Below, in pieces: positions 19,970 through 30,806 of a stretch of DNA of 64,000 nt. The position numbers were made by a program, and so were the translations under genes. Under the pieces are notes generated by a model that saw only the letters and a list, made by a program, of their open reading frames with translations, did not search any database and had not been told where the DNA came from. The DNA comes from Branchinecta lynchi (taxonomy: Eukaryota; Arthropoda; Branchiopoda; Anostraca; Branchinectidae), in the NCBI GenBank assembly GCA_023053575.1, contig JAKZAP010000019.1, forward strand, positions 4,154,001 to 4,218,000, in the 5' to 3' direction. Position 1 is the first letter of the stretch. Each line of letters starts with the position of its first letter.

Positions 19970-20460
19970 TAACAGTAAAACAGCTTTTTTCCAGTTTCCT
20001 GTAAAAGTACAGCTTTTACTAGAAATACTCTTTTCCCGAAGAAATAGTTCAGAAATGTCGTTTTCAAAAATACCAGTACCTGCCTCGTGAAATTGCGATT
20101 TCGTTGATAGCCCCTGTCGATCTATCCAGGCTTCCCGCTTTCCGAAGCGGCGGCTGAACGCAAAATATTTGAAAACTGTGCGCACCGTGGTTAAAAAGTG
20201 GGAAACACCAAGCAAAACAAAATATGACCAACACACGAAATGGATCTATTGGCCTACGAAGTCTATAAAGTGAAAAAAACAACATTTTGAATTTTCCCGC
20301 GGCGAAGTTTGCATTGCGTGACTGACAAAGCTCGGCTCGGACGATAAGTGCTAAATTCGCGGGTACAAAATGAAGTAATAGCAAAAGACAGTTGTAATTC
20401 TACAAGCCAGCTAGGGGTGACACAAAGGGTAGAATAAGTAAGAGGGGTCCTTTACTGTGC
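19970..20460 (+). repeat. Family V dispersed repeat (copy 2, uninterrupted)
   Basis: The uninterrupted version of the repeat split by B elements at 4.0-5.9 kb and 22.7-23.7 kb. Landmarks: AAAAGTACAGCTTTTACTAGAAA, TCAAAAATACCA, CTGCCTCGTGAAATT, CTATCCAGGCTTCCCG, GCGCAAAAT-like sequence, a CAAAGCTCGGCTCGG region, and a GGGTCCTTTACTG end. Function unknown. Confidence 0.5.
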
Positions 20461-20471
20461 TTACATTCAAT

Positions 20472-20600
20472 ACAGCTATATAATAATAATAATAATAATA
20501 ACGCTTGTTTATTTAGCCGAAAGGCCATACAAGATTTTAGACACTTTTCACTTTACAAATAAACAGTTACACCTCTAAAATACACTTCTACTTAATCTAA
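20472..20600 (-). repeat. ATA microsatellite and LINE-like 3' end
   Basis: AATAATAATAATAATAATAAC followed by TTATTTAGCCGAAAGGCCATAC. This looks like a retrotransposon 3' UTR in reverse with its simple-repeat tail at 20472-20503. Confidence 0.4.
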
Positions 20601-21166
20601 CCTAAACTTTCATTCCTGAGACTGAATCCTTTAACTACATATTTACAAACCTCTACGATGCATTTGGGGTTTGTAGATGTCAGGGATACGGGGAAGCGAT
20701 ACCAACCCACCCCCAACAAATGTTACTCTCAAATGCAAAAGCTCCTGGCACTTTAAGAGGAAGTGGTTCAAACCCTCCTCTTGCCCCATTTCTTCGAACA
20801 AACTGATGTTGTTTTTTTCAGGTTCAGGTTCATTAATTTCAAATAATGAAAACAAGTATTTTACATAGCTTCATGGCAGAGAGCAGGCTCGATGGCCAGA
20901 TGGCTGACAACAGATAATCCATCCGACTCATCGCCTTCGCTTAACCGGCACTAAACCGGCACTTAAACCCGGCCACGGGATCGACTAAAAAGAGGCACGG
21001 CATGGCGTAGGAGGCAGGAGAAATAAGAATAGATTAACAAGTAGTAGTAGTACACAAGTAAGTGAGAGTTCGTAGCCTGAAAGAAGGCACGTTCTACCCG
21101 TCAGTCTGAAGCTTTAAAGGACCCTTTTTTTTCTTGCCTCTTTTTAATACTCATGCCTCCTACCCT
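20601..21166. other. No recognisable feature
   Basis: Nothing firmly recognisable. A block near 20885-20970 has tRNA-like promoter hints (GGCCAGATGGC and repeats of AACCGGCACT), but no cloverleaf could be drawn. Confidence 0.25.
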
Positions 21167-21520
21167 GAGAGTGTTTCACCCTCCTACAAATAGTAACTAT
21201 TAGTTACTATTTTCGTTCCAACCTCACCATAAGTTACTACGCTGACCGTTCTAACCTTCTCCAACTATAAGTTACTATTTTCGTTCCAACCCCACCAAAA
21301 GTTACTACCTCTCGTCGAAATAGTAACTAACAGTAACTATTTGATTACCACGCTCGGGAGCGTAGTAAACGTAGTAACTACGGATCTCTGTAACGTGGTC
21401 GGATTCGCCCGCGGCATGATATTCTGCTGGAATAGAAAAGTCGTTCCAGCGTTGACGGCAAAAAGCCAGAATTCGTGACATCATGCGTAGTAACTACGGT
21501 AAGAAGGATGGAACACGCTC
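21167..21520. mobile_element. TIR element (family N, copy 2)
   Basis: GAGAGTGTTTCACCCTCCTAC at the left and GTAAGAAGGATGGAACACGC at the right are imperfect complements. The interior has several AGTTACTA / TAGTAACT and CGTTCCAACC repeats, then the GACGGCAAAAAG and CATGCGTAGTAACTACGG blocks shared with copies 1 and 3. Flanks CCTACCCT and CCTACATC share only five to six of eight bases, so the target duplication is uncertain. Confidence 0.65.
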
Positions 21521-22734
21521 CCTACATCGTGCCGTAGCGTGCCTCTTTTCAGTCAATCCCCTTGGCCACGCCCAAATTTGTTATTAAAAGGAGGCTGTAA
21601 TGCGAACGGTTTTAAGAAGTGCGGAATGGGGATTTTAGGGGTTTGAGCATGGTTGTACCAAGTTTCAAAGCCTCAGTAACGTAAAAGTACAATAAAATAT
21701 TGTGACCTTAGCACTTTAACACATTTTCACCACCTTCTGTGGTGGCAATAGTATTACATCTACGAGTGAGGTGCGCGGTCATCGCAAAATAAGATTACCC
21801 TAGTGTTTCAAAGTGTAGGTCGATTGTGGTTGAAAAACGTTGCAATACTGGCAAATCCAAAGTGAAAGCAGCCTTCACAATCGAGAGAGATATCCGAAAA
21901 ATAATGGGCCCTTAGTTCTACCAACGTACGATGAATGAAAAGCCCCTTCCGCCCTTCATTTTCGCAAAATAGGTCAGTAGCTGTTAAACTTATTAAAGTG
22001 AAGTGGCCTTACCTGCAGGATAGAAAACAATCAGCAGAATGCTAACAGTCGTCCAGGAAGCCAAAGCATCTGTGTGAGAAAATCCACCGAGCTGCGCCAA
22101 CGACATTGCCTAGAAATTAAACTGTTGATTAAACCAAGTCGGTTCATTTTGTTCAGATGTTTTTTGCTTTCTGTTTAGTCACCTTTACGTGCGAGCCACT
22201 AGTCCATAAAAAGAACGCATTTTCCTAGTCAAAATTTTATTCGGGAGCCAGTTATGGCACGGTTCTAAATTGGTGACTTAATGGTCAGAATTAATTTGAA
22301 CTTATTTAAAAAAAAAAAAATTTTTCTCGAAACCACATAAATAAATAGCCAAAATAAGCGCATGGCTTTTCAAGAAAACCCGTGGTTCCTTAGATGTCAT
22401 TTCTGACATCCAAATATTATGCTTAACATTATGGTGGTAAAAAAGACTGACTGCGACTACGAGTAAAAATAAAATTCTGTGAAAAGTGAGGAAGTTAATG
22501 ACAGAAAATAGCCTACACAACGGGAGCTGCGAAAGCTGATAAATGAGCTTAATTAGTGGCATGAACTGTTTAAAAGATTGAACCTGAAGGATTTTTCCTC
22601 CTTGTTTTGTAGAAGCTTAGTATCCTAGAACGTACACAGGACCAGATAGTACCGCGAATAATTTCACGTTCGCATGGAAGCACTAAAACACACGCATCGG
22701 AGCTACTAAAAGTTTTCACCACTCGAACTAAGCA
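21521..22734. other. No recognisable feature
   Basis: 1.2 kb with only short frames, none with recognisable protein motifs, and no repeat shared with the rest of the window that I could identify. Confidence 0.4.
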
Positions 22735-23740
22735 CGGGACTTAAAGCACAGCTCTAACTAGAAATAACTTTTTGGAATCCCAAAACGTAAGTGAGGGGAT
22801 ACCTATGAAACCGTGAAAGCTGTCCGTCTGTCTGTGAGCACGATCACGATAACTCTCGCAGTTTAGTTTTTTAGTTAGTTGTTTTTACTGACTGCTGAAT
22901 CCGTGTATCGCAATCATTTCTTAGCCGGACATATAGTTCGTCCGGAATCCACCTAAAACCGGATTTTTTTTTTTTTAATGAAAACTTCATTTGAAGTGAA
23001 TTAGATGTTGGATATAGGGGTCAGGAGATACGCTGTATTCGTTTTTTCGCTTTACTTTTTCGCTGGACAAGTGTCCGTCTGTCCGTGAACACGGTAACTC
23101 GAAGGGAAGCAGATATCTGGATGAAACTTGGTGTGAGGATATTCTTTGAGTCAAGGGACAGGTCGAGTTCGTAGATGGGTTTTTTAGCTCCTGAACGGCC
23201 GATATCCAAGCGGATGTCAACTCATTTTAACGATGCCCTTAAGTGGCCTTACTGATTTTATCGGACGCACTGCCAGACCCCCATCTGGTTACTTGTTAGC
23301 CCCCCCCCCCCCTCCCTTCAAAATAGACATGTCTTATAGTGGTACACACACATCCTGAATCCATATCTGAACTTAGTTTTCTCAGATGATTAGCTATTTG
23401 GCCTTAATCTGTTTCTAAATTCTAATAGTAAAAATATTCAAGGAGTCTGGCGAAGACTGGATCTGGCAAAGACAAAACCCAATTGACTGTATCGAATATT
23501 ACATTTTTGGGAGCCCATCGAAACCTTTGGTCTTGTTCATAATGAAATGGTCCGGTAGTAATGATTTTCAAAAATATTCATATTTGCCGTGCCTCGTAAA
23601 TTTGGGATTGTCTTGTTAGTGCTTAGCGAACCTAGCCGGGCTTCGCGCAAAAATACGTGGTTCTCGCGAAAAATTTGAAAGAAATGCGTGCCGTCTTTTG
23701 GGCGTATTCCACCCTTCTAACCGGAGCAAAATAACTCTAT
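22735..23740 (+). repeat. Family V dispersed repeat, copy 3, split by B7
   Basis: 22735-22769 (AAAGCACAGCTCTAACTAGAAATAA) and 23538-23740 (ATGAAATGG, TTTTCAAAAATATTCA, TGCCTCGTAAATTTGGGATT, GCCGGGCTTCGC, GCGCAAAAA) align with copies 1 and 2. The right end contains TTCCACCCTTCTAACC (23708-23723), the terminus of family N, so another insertion may have been there. Confidence 0.5.
22770..23537 (+). mobile_element. Family B element, both ends present (B7)
   Basis: Here B lies in the forward sense. The 5' end TTTTTGGAATCCCAAAACG is at 22770, followed by GTCCGTCTGTC and a short GAGCACGAT-ACGATAACTC stretch. The body holds a few diverged units, a C12 run, and the ACATCCTGAATCCATATCTGA region. It ends in a GGGAGCCCATCGAAACCTTT block and GGTCTTGTT at 23537. 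It sits in repeat V copy 3. Confidence 0.7.
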
Positions 23741-23774
23741 AGAGTAACGCGAAGAGCTATCCTTCCCATAAATC

Positions 23775-25440
23775 AACAAGAGCTGAAAGCTCATATGGCA
23801 CTTGTAAGAACAGTTAGCATGTTTGTCAGATACGGTTTGGAGTTTCAAGGCTGGATCTCTCTCCCGATATTCATTTCATCGGAAAATGGGCTTGATCAAA
23901 GTAAATCTGAAATGGTTATGTCACTCATTAACAACTGTTTCTTTCTCCAACAATGATCGGATCGGGGGAGGGACTATTTTTAAACCAATCTGATAGAGTC
24001 CCTAACAGGCCTGCAAAGTTTCACGGTCATGGCAAATCTGGAAGTACCCTAACTCGTGATCATCGGAATTGTGGAAAACCCCCTGCAACTCCCCACCACT
24101 GTGCCACGATCCGGTCCTGTTTTGTCAATAATGTATCTACGGCTTATGCTTGTTCTTCCCTCCAAGTCCCATCCCGTTCTCTCGACTCTAAGCGTTTCAC
24201 GAGATTTCCCCCCCCCCCAAGGTGTCGGATCCGTTCCAGACTTGAAATCGATCATCAGAGACACTTTTTCTTGATACTTGACAAGTTCCATGCACGTCTG
24301 ATCACCCGTTCCAGAGTTATGCATGTCACTAGATCCGGATTCCCGATCCTTCCACTATCCCATGATCATCGGAAAAGGGAAAAGAACTATTTTCAAGTGG
24401 ACTTGGGGGAGTACCTAATATGTCTGCCAAGTTTCATGGTTCTAGTACTTGGGGAAGTACCCTAACTCGTGATCACCATAAATCCGGGAAAACCCCTCTA
24501 CTGTCTCGATCCAGTCTTGTTTTGTCAATAAAGTATCTAGGGTTAATGCTTGTTCTTTCCTTCAAGTTCCATCCCGATCCCTCGACCCTAAGTATTTCAC
24601 GAGATTCCCCCCCCCCAGTTTTCTAGTTCGGGTCAGAGTTGAAATTGAAAATCTGAGACACTTGTTCTTCACAATTGTTAAGTTTCATGCATGTCCGATT
24701 ATCCGTTCCAGAGTTATGCATGCTTCTAGTTTCCGGATTCCTCATCCCTCCACCACCCTCCCCCACCCCCGCGCTGGCTTGATCGGGGAAAGGATTATTT
24801 CCCAGTTAAACTGGTTGATTCCCTCATATGCCTGCCAAGTTGTATTGTGCTAGCTAATGTGGAAGCGTTTCACTAGATTTCCGGTGCCCCCCTCCAGCCC
24901 CCCCCCCCCAGTTATCGGATCTGGTCCCGATTTGAAATTCAACATACGAAACACTTGCTCTTGACATATGTCAAGTTTCATGCATGTCCGATTACCCGTT
25001 CCAAATTTATGCATGTTAGTAGTTTCCGGATTTCCCATCCCTCCACTCCTCCCACGATGGCCGGATTGGGGAAATAATTATTTGAAAGTTAACTTGGTCG
25101 GTTTCCTGATATGCCTGCCAAGTTTCATCGTCCTAGCTTATGTGGAAGCCTTTCACGAGATTTTCGGTGCCCCCCTCCAGCCCCCCCCCCCCCAGTTATC
25201 GGATCTGGTCAGGATTCGAAACTGAGCATCTTAAGCACGATGGCCGGTCGGGGCAGTGGTTGTTTCCAAGTTATTCTGGTTGGGTCCCTTATATGCCTGC
25301 CAAGTTCATCGTCCTAGCTTATGTGGAAGTGCCCAAACTAGCAAAACCTGGACAGACCGACAGAACGATAGACAGACAGACCGACAGACCGACAAAAATT
25401 ACGATCGCTATATGGCACTTGACTATGCTCAACCATAAAA
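23775..25440 (-). mobile_element. Family A rolling-circle-like element (A3)
   Basis: Minus-strand copy with both ends: AACAAGAGCT-GAA-AGCTCAT/ATGGCACTTG (the 3' hairpin terminus) at 23775, and a degenerate TATGGCACTTG 5' end near 25411-25440. From the 5' side come a GTCGGTC/GTCTGTC tract (25353-25395), the AAACTTGGCAGG block, and about four to five diverged 140 bp half-units with CCGGAAT, GGTCCCGAT and C-rich runs. The 170-residue plus-strand frame at 23953-24465 is a shadow of this repeat. Confidence 0.75.
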
Positions 25441-25637
25441 ATGGGCCTCTGTCGCTTTGTTCGCGTGCAGTAGCGGACGTGAATTCTAGCCAGCGCTCGG
25501 TAACGATCGGTCAGAGCAAAATAATTTTGCTCTGCGATTGGTTGAGTTTCGGTAGGGATGTTCGTATCCGCTAGTGGAGCTAATGTTGCTGCGATTTGAC
25601 TATGTGTCACTTTTTCACAGTTCGCGCATTACTCTTT

Positions 25638-26250
25638 AGAGTTCTTTTGCTCTGCTTCTAACAACAGTAGCTATTAATTACAATTTCCGTTCCAACCTCA
25701 CGACAAGTTCCTATTCTGACCGTTCCAACCTTCTCGAAATAGTAACTAACACTAACTATTTGCTTACCATTCTCGGGAGCGTAGTAAGCGTAGTAACTAC
25801 GGATCTCTGTAACGTGACTGGCTGGAATACCCCGTGTAGTGATATTTTGGTGAAAATAGATAAATACATGCCGTGACAATCTTCTCACGACTTGGGGGGG
25901 GGCGCATCCCCCCCCCCAAAGCTGTCGGCCAGTCGATAAAAAATAACCGAGTCGACGCAGAGTGCCGCGATTTTTCGTCAAAACAATTGATATTTTTCAT
26001 GAAAACAGTCGGTTTTTCTGAAAATTGGTCGATTTTTCGTCAAAATAGTCTGTTTTTCTGAAAATCAGTGGACTATGATGAAAATCAGTCGATTTTTTTT
26101 CAGAAATGTCATTTTTGTTGTTGAAAACACTCGCTTTTTCTGCAGAAAAAGCCGGTAAAATTACCAGCCAGTCGATAAATGCCTCGTCCCCCCACCCCCA
26201 AACATTTGGCTAGTAACGCCTCTGACGGTAAGTAGGGTGGAACACCCTCT
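25638..26250. mobile_element. TIR element (family N, copy 3) split by a family K MITE
   Basis: GCTTCTAACAACAGTAGCTATT at the left and GGTAAGTAGGGTGGAACACC at the right match the N termini. The inner sequence TTTCCGTTCCAACC, TAGTAACTAACA and GGGAGCGTAGTAAGC matches copy 2 closely up to about 25870. There a family K element replaces the rest until 26224. Confidence 0.6.
25880..26224. mobile_element. hAT-like MITE (family K, copy 2), nested in N
   Basis: The left end CTTCTCACGACTTGG is followed by a G10 run and a C-rich run. The interior repeats TTTTTCGTCAAAA, AGTCGGTTTTTCTGAAAA and GTCGATTTTT, and the right end is GGCTAGTAACGCCTCTG. No clear 8 bp duplication remains. It is in opposite orientation to copy 1. 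Confidence 0.7.
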
Positions 26251-27059
26251 ATGAGTAATCATGTGCTGGGTAATCAATCATACAGCGATGAGCAATCATA
26301 CAATCATAGTTCGGCAACCCAGGAAAATGTCAGGTAGCCTAGCGCTGAAAAGTGAAAAATTCAAATAAAGTGATTCATTTTGCAAAGAGGGAATTTCAGA
26401 GGCTACATCGTCACTGGGCGTGTCTAAAAAGAGTGAAAAGGGCGCGAGTATTCCTTTGGGTGAAGTATATTTAAGAGACAAGACAAGCACAAAAACCCCG
26501 CCCAAATTTATCAAGAATCAAAAGATAATTTCGTAGAAGAATTACAATGGTGAATAATTGTGAAGATTCTCAAGGGGTTGACAAAGTATAAAAGAATACT
26601 TGCTCGCGTCACTTCTGCTTTAAACGAGTTAAATGACATGCCGGAAACTGGGGAAAAAACACTATCAATCGATAGGTATGAAGTTAACTATACCTTTTCT
26701 TTCTACAAAATCCAAAATACTAGTTTAAATTATTTATTTTCCTGCAGGAAAGATATTCGGCCGGATTCCGTCAAAAACGGAATTTCGGTGATGCTTATAA
26801 TTTGTGGGTCCATTGAGTTAGAGTAGAGGTAAGTAGACCTTGCGAATAAGATCTGTCTTCTTTGTTTTCTTTGTTAATTCATTAGTTCCATTGCTTCTCT
26901 TTTTCCAGCTTTTCCTGCCTGTATAATAATAATACAGCTGCACCCATCATTCATTATTGTTTCACTACCAAGGATAGTACAATCATAATCTGATATAAAC
27001 CGGAACTTGGAAAAGAACAAATTCCTCAGCTTAAATGTATGAAGTAGTGTATATGCAGA
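26251..27059. other. No recognisable feature
   Basis: No domain or shared repeat recognised. The 88-residue frame at 26560-26826 has no recognisable family signature. Confidence 0.3.
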
Positions 27060-27285
27060 TTAAAAACGTGCCGGATCGAAATACAATACTGATTTTCGAC
27101 TAACATTGATATTTCGATCGTAACCAGATAGACCGGAACTTGAAAACGGAAAGGAATTGCCTAATGAATCTGGTTGAGCGCGATTGATAGGATACCATAA
27201 TCTAAACGACTTAAGCGTCGATCTGGATGAAGGTCTCCCGTTTGGCATTCCATCGAATCTTTGTGTCTTGTTCTAAGGAGTTGGG
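27060..27285 (+). repeat. B-related 3' end (variant)
   Basis: Ends GGCATTCCATCGAATCTTTGTGTCTTGTT, a diverged family B terminus. It shares TATTTCGATCGTAACC and GACCGGAAC-like sequence upstream with 55.60-55.80 kb, where the same layout precedes a B terminus. Two short minus-strand frames in these two regions share a YDRNIN motif, but this may simply reflect DNA similarity. Confidence 0.4.
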
Positions 27286-27289
27286 GATA

Positions 27290-27906
27290 TGCAACATGCC
27301 ATCTATTCCCCCCTCCCCTCCCGTATTCCGTGCGTCGTTCCGAGAGGAATACTGGCAATCAGTTTTCTCCCTATAGTTTCATCCCGTCGTGAATTTCTGG
27401 TCATATGTACCAGAAAGTTTTCTTATTTGTTAGGAAGTTTTCTTATTGCTCTGCTGATGTTAAGACATTTCTGTTTCAATCTTACTGTTCGTGCGTTTTT
27501 GGGTTGTCACTTATCAACAATTGCACCAAACAAAGTCTGAGTGAGATACGCATTGCTTACAATGATAGTTTTCGATTACTTCATCGTCTCCCGCGTTTTT
27601 GCAGTGCTACAGAGATGTTCGACGATTACCGTGTTCTGAACTTTTCGCAGTTGGCATACGCCCATCGTACAACTCTAAGAAATCGGTTGCTACATCGCAA
27701 AATTGCATAGTTGTGGCATTATGCAACCCGTGGCTTCGCCTGTCCTTGCCCGTTTGGGTTAATATGTATAAAAAAGACGGGTGTGGCTAATTTACGTGGT
27801 GTTGTAGCCTAATAAGTTCTTTATTTTTGTTTGTGTGTTTGTTGTAGTGTTTGTTTATGGCTTCTGGCCGGAATAAAAGTCTTGAATTGAATGGAATTGA
27901 ATTGAA
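27290..27906 (+). pseudogene. Non-LTR retrotransposon reverse-transcriptase C-terminal fragment
   Basis: The frame 27405-27710 reads VKTFLFQSYCSCVFGLSL, then LHRLPRFCSATEMF. A shifted frame further on gives LRLSLPVWVNMYKK. The minus-strand fragment at 54.6-55.1 kb has the corresponding VKSFLFWAYCTQLYGLSL, LHDFPWNCSASAMF and MRLSLPIWVK, so the two are copies of one LINE family. This is the region after the catalytic core; the YADD-type core itself is absent. The copy is 5' truncated and frameshifted and ends in a GAATT tail (27880-27906). Confidence 0.7.
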
Positions 27907-28018
27907 TATCTTGTAAGTGTATTAGTTAATTTGTTTCGTGTCTTTGTATTTTGTAAACTTGTATTCCTCATCAAGCTTTTAGCTATTCGGATTAAAGTTG
28001 ATTGATTGATTGATTGAA
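27907..28018 (+). repeat. Retroelement 3' end with TGAT tail
   Basis: Ends with four TGAT repeats at about 28001-28017 after an AT-rich stretch. A similar TGATTGAT tail occurs at 39309-39325. Probably a second 5'-truncated retroelement inserted right after the 27.9 kb LINE tail. Confidence 0.4.
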
Positions 28019-28019
28019 A

Positions 28020-28125
28020 GGGATCGGGCAAAAACTGAAAATCTACAAGACACGATTGTCTGGACGAGGAAGTCCGATCAATATTCCCGTTTGGGATCCC
28101 ATCGAGCATTTCGATCTTGTTCTGA
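28020..28125 (+). repeat. B-related 3' end (variant)
   Basis: ACAAGACACGATTGTCTGGA, then CCGTTTGGGATCCCATCGAG and GATCTTGTT. It pairs an ACAAGAC arm with GATCTTGTT over about 80 bp, as in standard B termini. Confidence 0.55.
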
Positions 28126-28446
28126 GAAAATACGAAAGTGATGTTTTGCGATTTTGAGAGATAGCGCGCTATCCAGCGAGGACAGAGACGTCTAATAAAA
28201 TAAAATGAGTTATTCCCCCTTCTAGATATAGGCCAATAAAAAGAGTCGTAAAACGTGTCTAGTTGCCTGCCACAACCAGCAGAGATTCGTTCCGGTTTCT
28301 TGATATCAAACTCAAATCTGACGGCCCAAGGTGGCAGAACCGCAGAAAATCTAGTCTCGACGATTCATCGCCTGTATTAACAAGAATAGGATTAACTCGC
28401 AGGGGTCAGCCACTCCGAGAGTTTGCATCGCAGGTCGTGAAACGAG

Positions 28447-28811
28447 TAAAAGGCGTATTCTCGTCGTTCCACGAGGACTCCCCGGGGAATCGAAGGGAAT
28501 GGAGAATAGAAGGAGTCACTCCACGCGGACTCGAAAAAACTATGCTGTTCACGAAATTAGTCTGGATCCACTTTTTTTTCGGTTTTGTTCCTTGTGATTG
28601 TTTTTAATTTTTACATTGCACCAACACCACCAAAAATTGATTCCCCTGCGAGCCTGAAAGGGAGTCATTTTTGATGATGGGGATGATAATCAGAGCATTC
28701 CCCGTCCGTGGGGACTCGCGAGAATACGGGAGTGAGTCCCCAGGACAAACAAAAACACGGGGCTCCTCAAGTGGGGTGGAGTCCTCGGGGAACGGCAATA
28801 ATACGCCTTAA
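28447..28811. mobile_element. Candidate TIR element with AAGGCGTATT ends
   Basis: AAAGGCGTATTCTCGTCGTT at 28449 and its near-complement at about 28779-28809 bound 360 bp. Both arms continue into CGAGGACTCC, giving about 30 bp with four or so mismatches. The interior is rich in GAGTCC / GGACTC repeats. Flanks GAGTAAAA and AAGTAAAA suggest a 7-8 bp duplication but do not fit perfectly. Part of it coincides with a 114-residue frame that I do not consider a gene. Confidence 0.5.
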
Positions 28812-28893
28812 GTAAAACAAAAATGGTCTGCTATTCCTCCACCAGGGAAGGTACACTAGTAGTCACCGCGATAAGTATTTAATCCGGTTTCGA

Positions 28894-29225
28894 CACTACC
28901 AGAAGTTTGATAACAGATAACGCGTGCTTGCGTATCATTCTGTTAAACGTTATGAGAATATATCTGTTATAACCCTTTTAAACGTTACGTTTCGAATCAA
29001 AACTTTAGCTATCACCCTTTTCAGTGTTACGATTCGCGAAAAGATAACATTTGAAAGGGTCATAATAGATACGAAATAAAAAACAAAAACAGATTTTCGG
29101 GTCTGATTCTTGATAAGCTAAGGCTTGGCTTCAAAACTTGTATTTGTCATAACAGATATACTTCCATAACAATTAACGCAAGGATGTGCAAACATGGGTT
29201 ATCTGTTATCAAACTTCTGACAGTG
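28894..29225. mobile_element. TA-flanked TIR element (family P, copy 1)
   Basis: The left end CACTACCAGAAGTTTGATAAC, then AGATAACGCG; the right end GTTATCAAACTTCTGACAGTG followed by TA. The terminal inverted repeat is about 30 bp. The interior has repeated AACGTTA / TAACCCTTTT and AACAGATA phrases. The left-hand TA is mutated (GA). Second copy at 62590-62949. Confidence 0.7.
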
Positions 29226-29344
29226 TAATAAGGTAGGCTACTCCTGGTCAGAGCGCAAAGTACACTTATAATCGAATTTTCAGAACCTGTTAACGTCAAA
29301 TTTTCTTAATTCATTATTAATCACAATAATATATTGCAAAGACA

Positions 29345-29762
29345 ACAGTTGCGTTTTTGCAGATACCGTGGTATCTGATATCACGGTCTAAAGTCGTTTT
29401 TGCAGTTATCATGGTATCTGTTACCACGGTAAAAAGGTGTTTTTGTAGTTATCGTGGTATCTGGCGAGTTATCGTGGTATCAGATATTCAGATACTATGG
29501 TCCGACCGTGGTAACTGGTCGTGGTATCTGAAAAGTAATTTCCCTTTCATCAAATTTTATCCGATTGGTGAGAAAGAAGCTTAGCACTTAGTGATGTAAC
29601 TGAATATCTGTTTTTCTTTTGCGATGACTTCGAAAAGTGTAATTTCGGCAATAGTCGTTTTTGCAGAGCACCGTGATCAGATAACACGATAACTGCAAAA
29701 ATGACTAATTGCAGATCCAGTTACCGTGGTAACAGATACCATGGTATCAGCAAAAATGCAAC
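29345..29762. mobile_element. Palindrome-rich TIR element (family Q, copy 2)
   Basis: Starts AGTTGCGTTTTTGCAGATACC and ends GGTATCAGCAAAAATGCAACT, an inverted terminus of over 20 bp. TACCGTGGTA, TATCGTGGTATC and TTACCACGGTAA recur at least six times. It is better preserved than copy 1. The whole element could extrude as a cruciform. Confidence 0.65.
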
Positions 29763-30544
29763 TAATAAGGCAACAAAACCTCTGGAAAAATCGTTTTTCA
29801 ATCATGTAAGGCTATACACTTGAGAAAGAAATATGTTGGGCAACTCTTTGGGCAATTCTTTGGGCAACTCAATTTTTCCAACTGGATTTCCAATCTCAAA
29901 CTTCAGAGTAGTGCTTCAGTAAAAGGCAGTTGTGTGACAGTACTTCGGAGTATGGGCTCGACTGACATTCGGGAAATAAGGAGAAGCTAGTCGACAAGAA
30001 TAATAAGTGTAAACGTAAGTATCTCAACTTTAAGGCAATTTCACGTACGGGTAAATAGCGCGTAAGGTAATTAAACATAACTTTAAGGTAACTGCACTGC
30101 AGAGGGCAGTGAGTAATACGGCAAATAATCTAAATTTAATTTTCAGTGTAGCCCAGATTACGGCTGATTATCCATTTTAGTCAAAAACTTACATAATCTT
30201 CTGATCCAACACCTTTACATCACCTTACCGATTGCCTCGGATTTTGTTCTTCCCGAATTCTCCAGTTATATTAAATTCTGATAGCAGATTTGCCCAGTAG
30301 TACAAAAATTGACGTAGTCAGTCTTATTATCCGTATACTCACAAGAGCAGCTGGACGTACAGGTTTGTTATAACAAATGAATTCCCATTTTCGACACAAT
30401 CTAGGCAAAATGTCTACTTCGTAGGAAAACGAAGCTGGACAATATTTTTTGGTGACCTTACCCCTGCATCGAAACTTCAAACGAATAGATTTATAACACG
30501 ATGCGCCTACCGAATTTACCACCGAAAACTAATCGGATTCCTGC
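29763..30544. other. No recognisable feature
   Basis: Nothing recognised beyond short tandem phrases (GGGCAACTCTTT / GGGCAATTCTTT near 29839-29870). Confidence 0.35.
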
Positions 30545-30806
30545 CAAATACAGGTTCTATAGGAAAAGAAAGTGAAGTATTCTGACCCAGCTTGTTTTCT
30601 TATCCCTAAATCGACAATTTAACCAACTTCAGATAACATTTCTACTTCTCACAAATTTCTGGTTTTCACCAGGTTCCGGTCTAACTACTTCTCTAAGCTC
30701 ACATAGGTCCAGCATGTTTTCTAACCTCTAAATTGACAGTCCAGTTAGCTTTTAAGAAATATCTGTTTCGCTCTTTATTCGAAATACCCTCATCCACAAT
30801 TAAATA
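30545..30806 (-). mobile_element. Family B fragment (B17)
   Basis: TTTTCTTATCCCTAAATCG, CTTCAGATAACATTTCTAC, CCAGGTTCCGGTCTAACTAC and TTCGAAATACCC match the central B units and the adjacent segment. Both ends are lost. It runs straight into the triple-hairpin sequence at 30807. Confidence 0.55.

Noticed and set aside
20885..20990. Possible tRNA-derived SINE
   Set aside because: Only loose A-box and B-box similarity; no cloverleaf and no second copy seen. A similar hint at 39740-39830 was equally weak.
23953..24465. 170-residue plus-strand frame
   Set aside because: It lies wholly inside family A element A3 and follows its internal repeat; overlapping frames exist on both strands.
28263..28607. 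114-residue frame
   Set aside because: Half of it overlaps a TIR element and no domain is visible.
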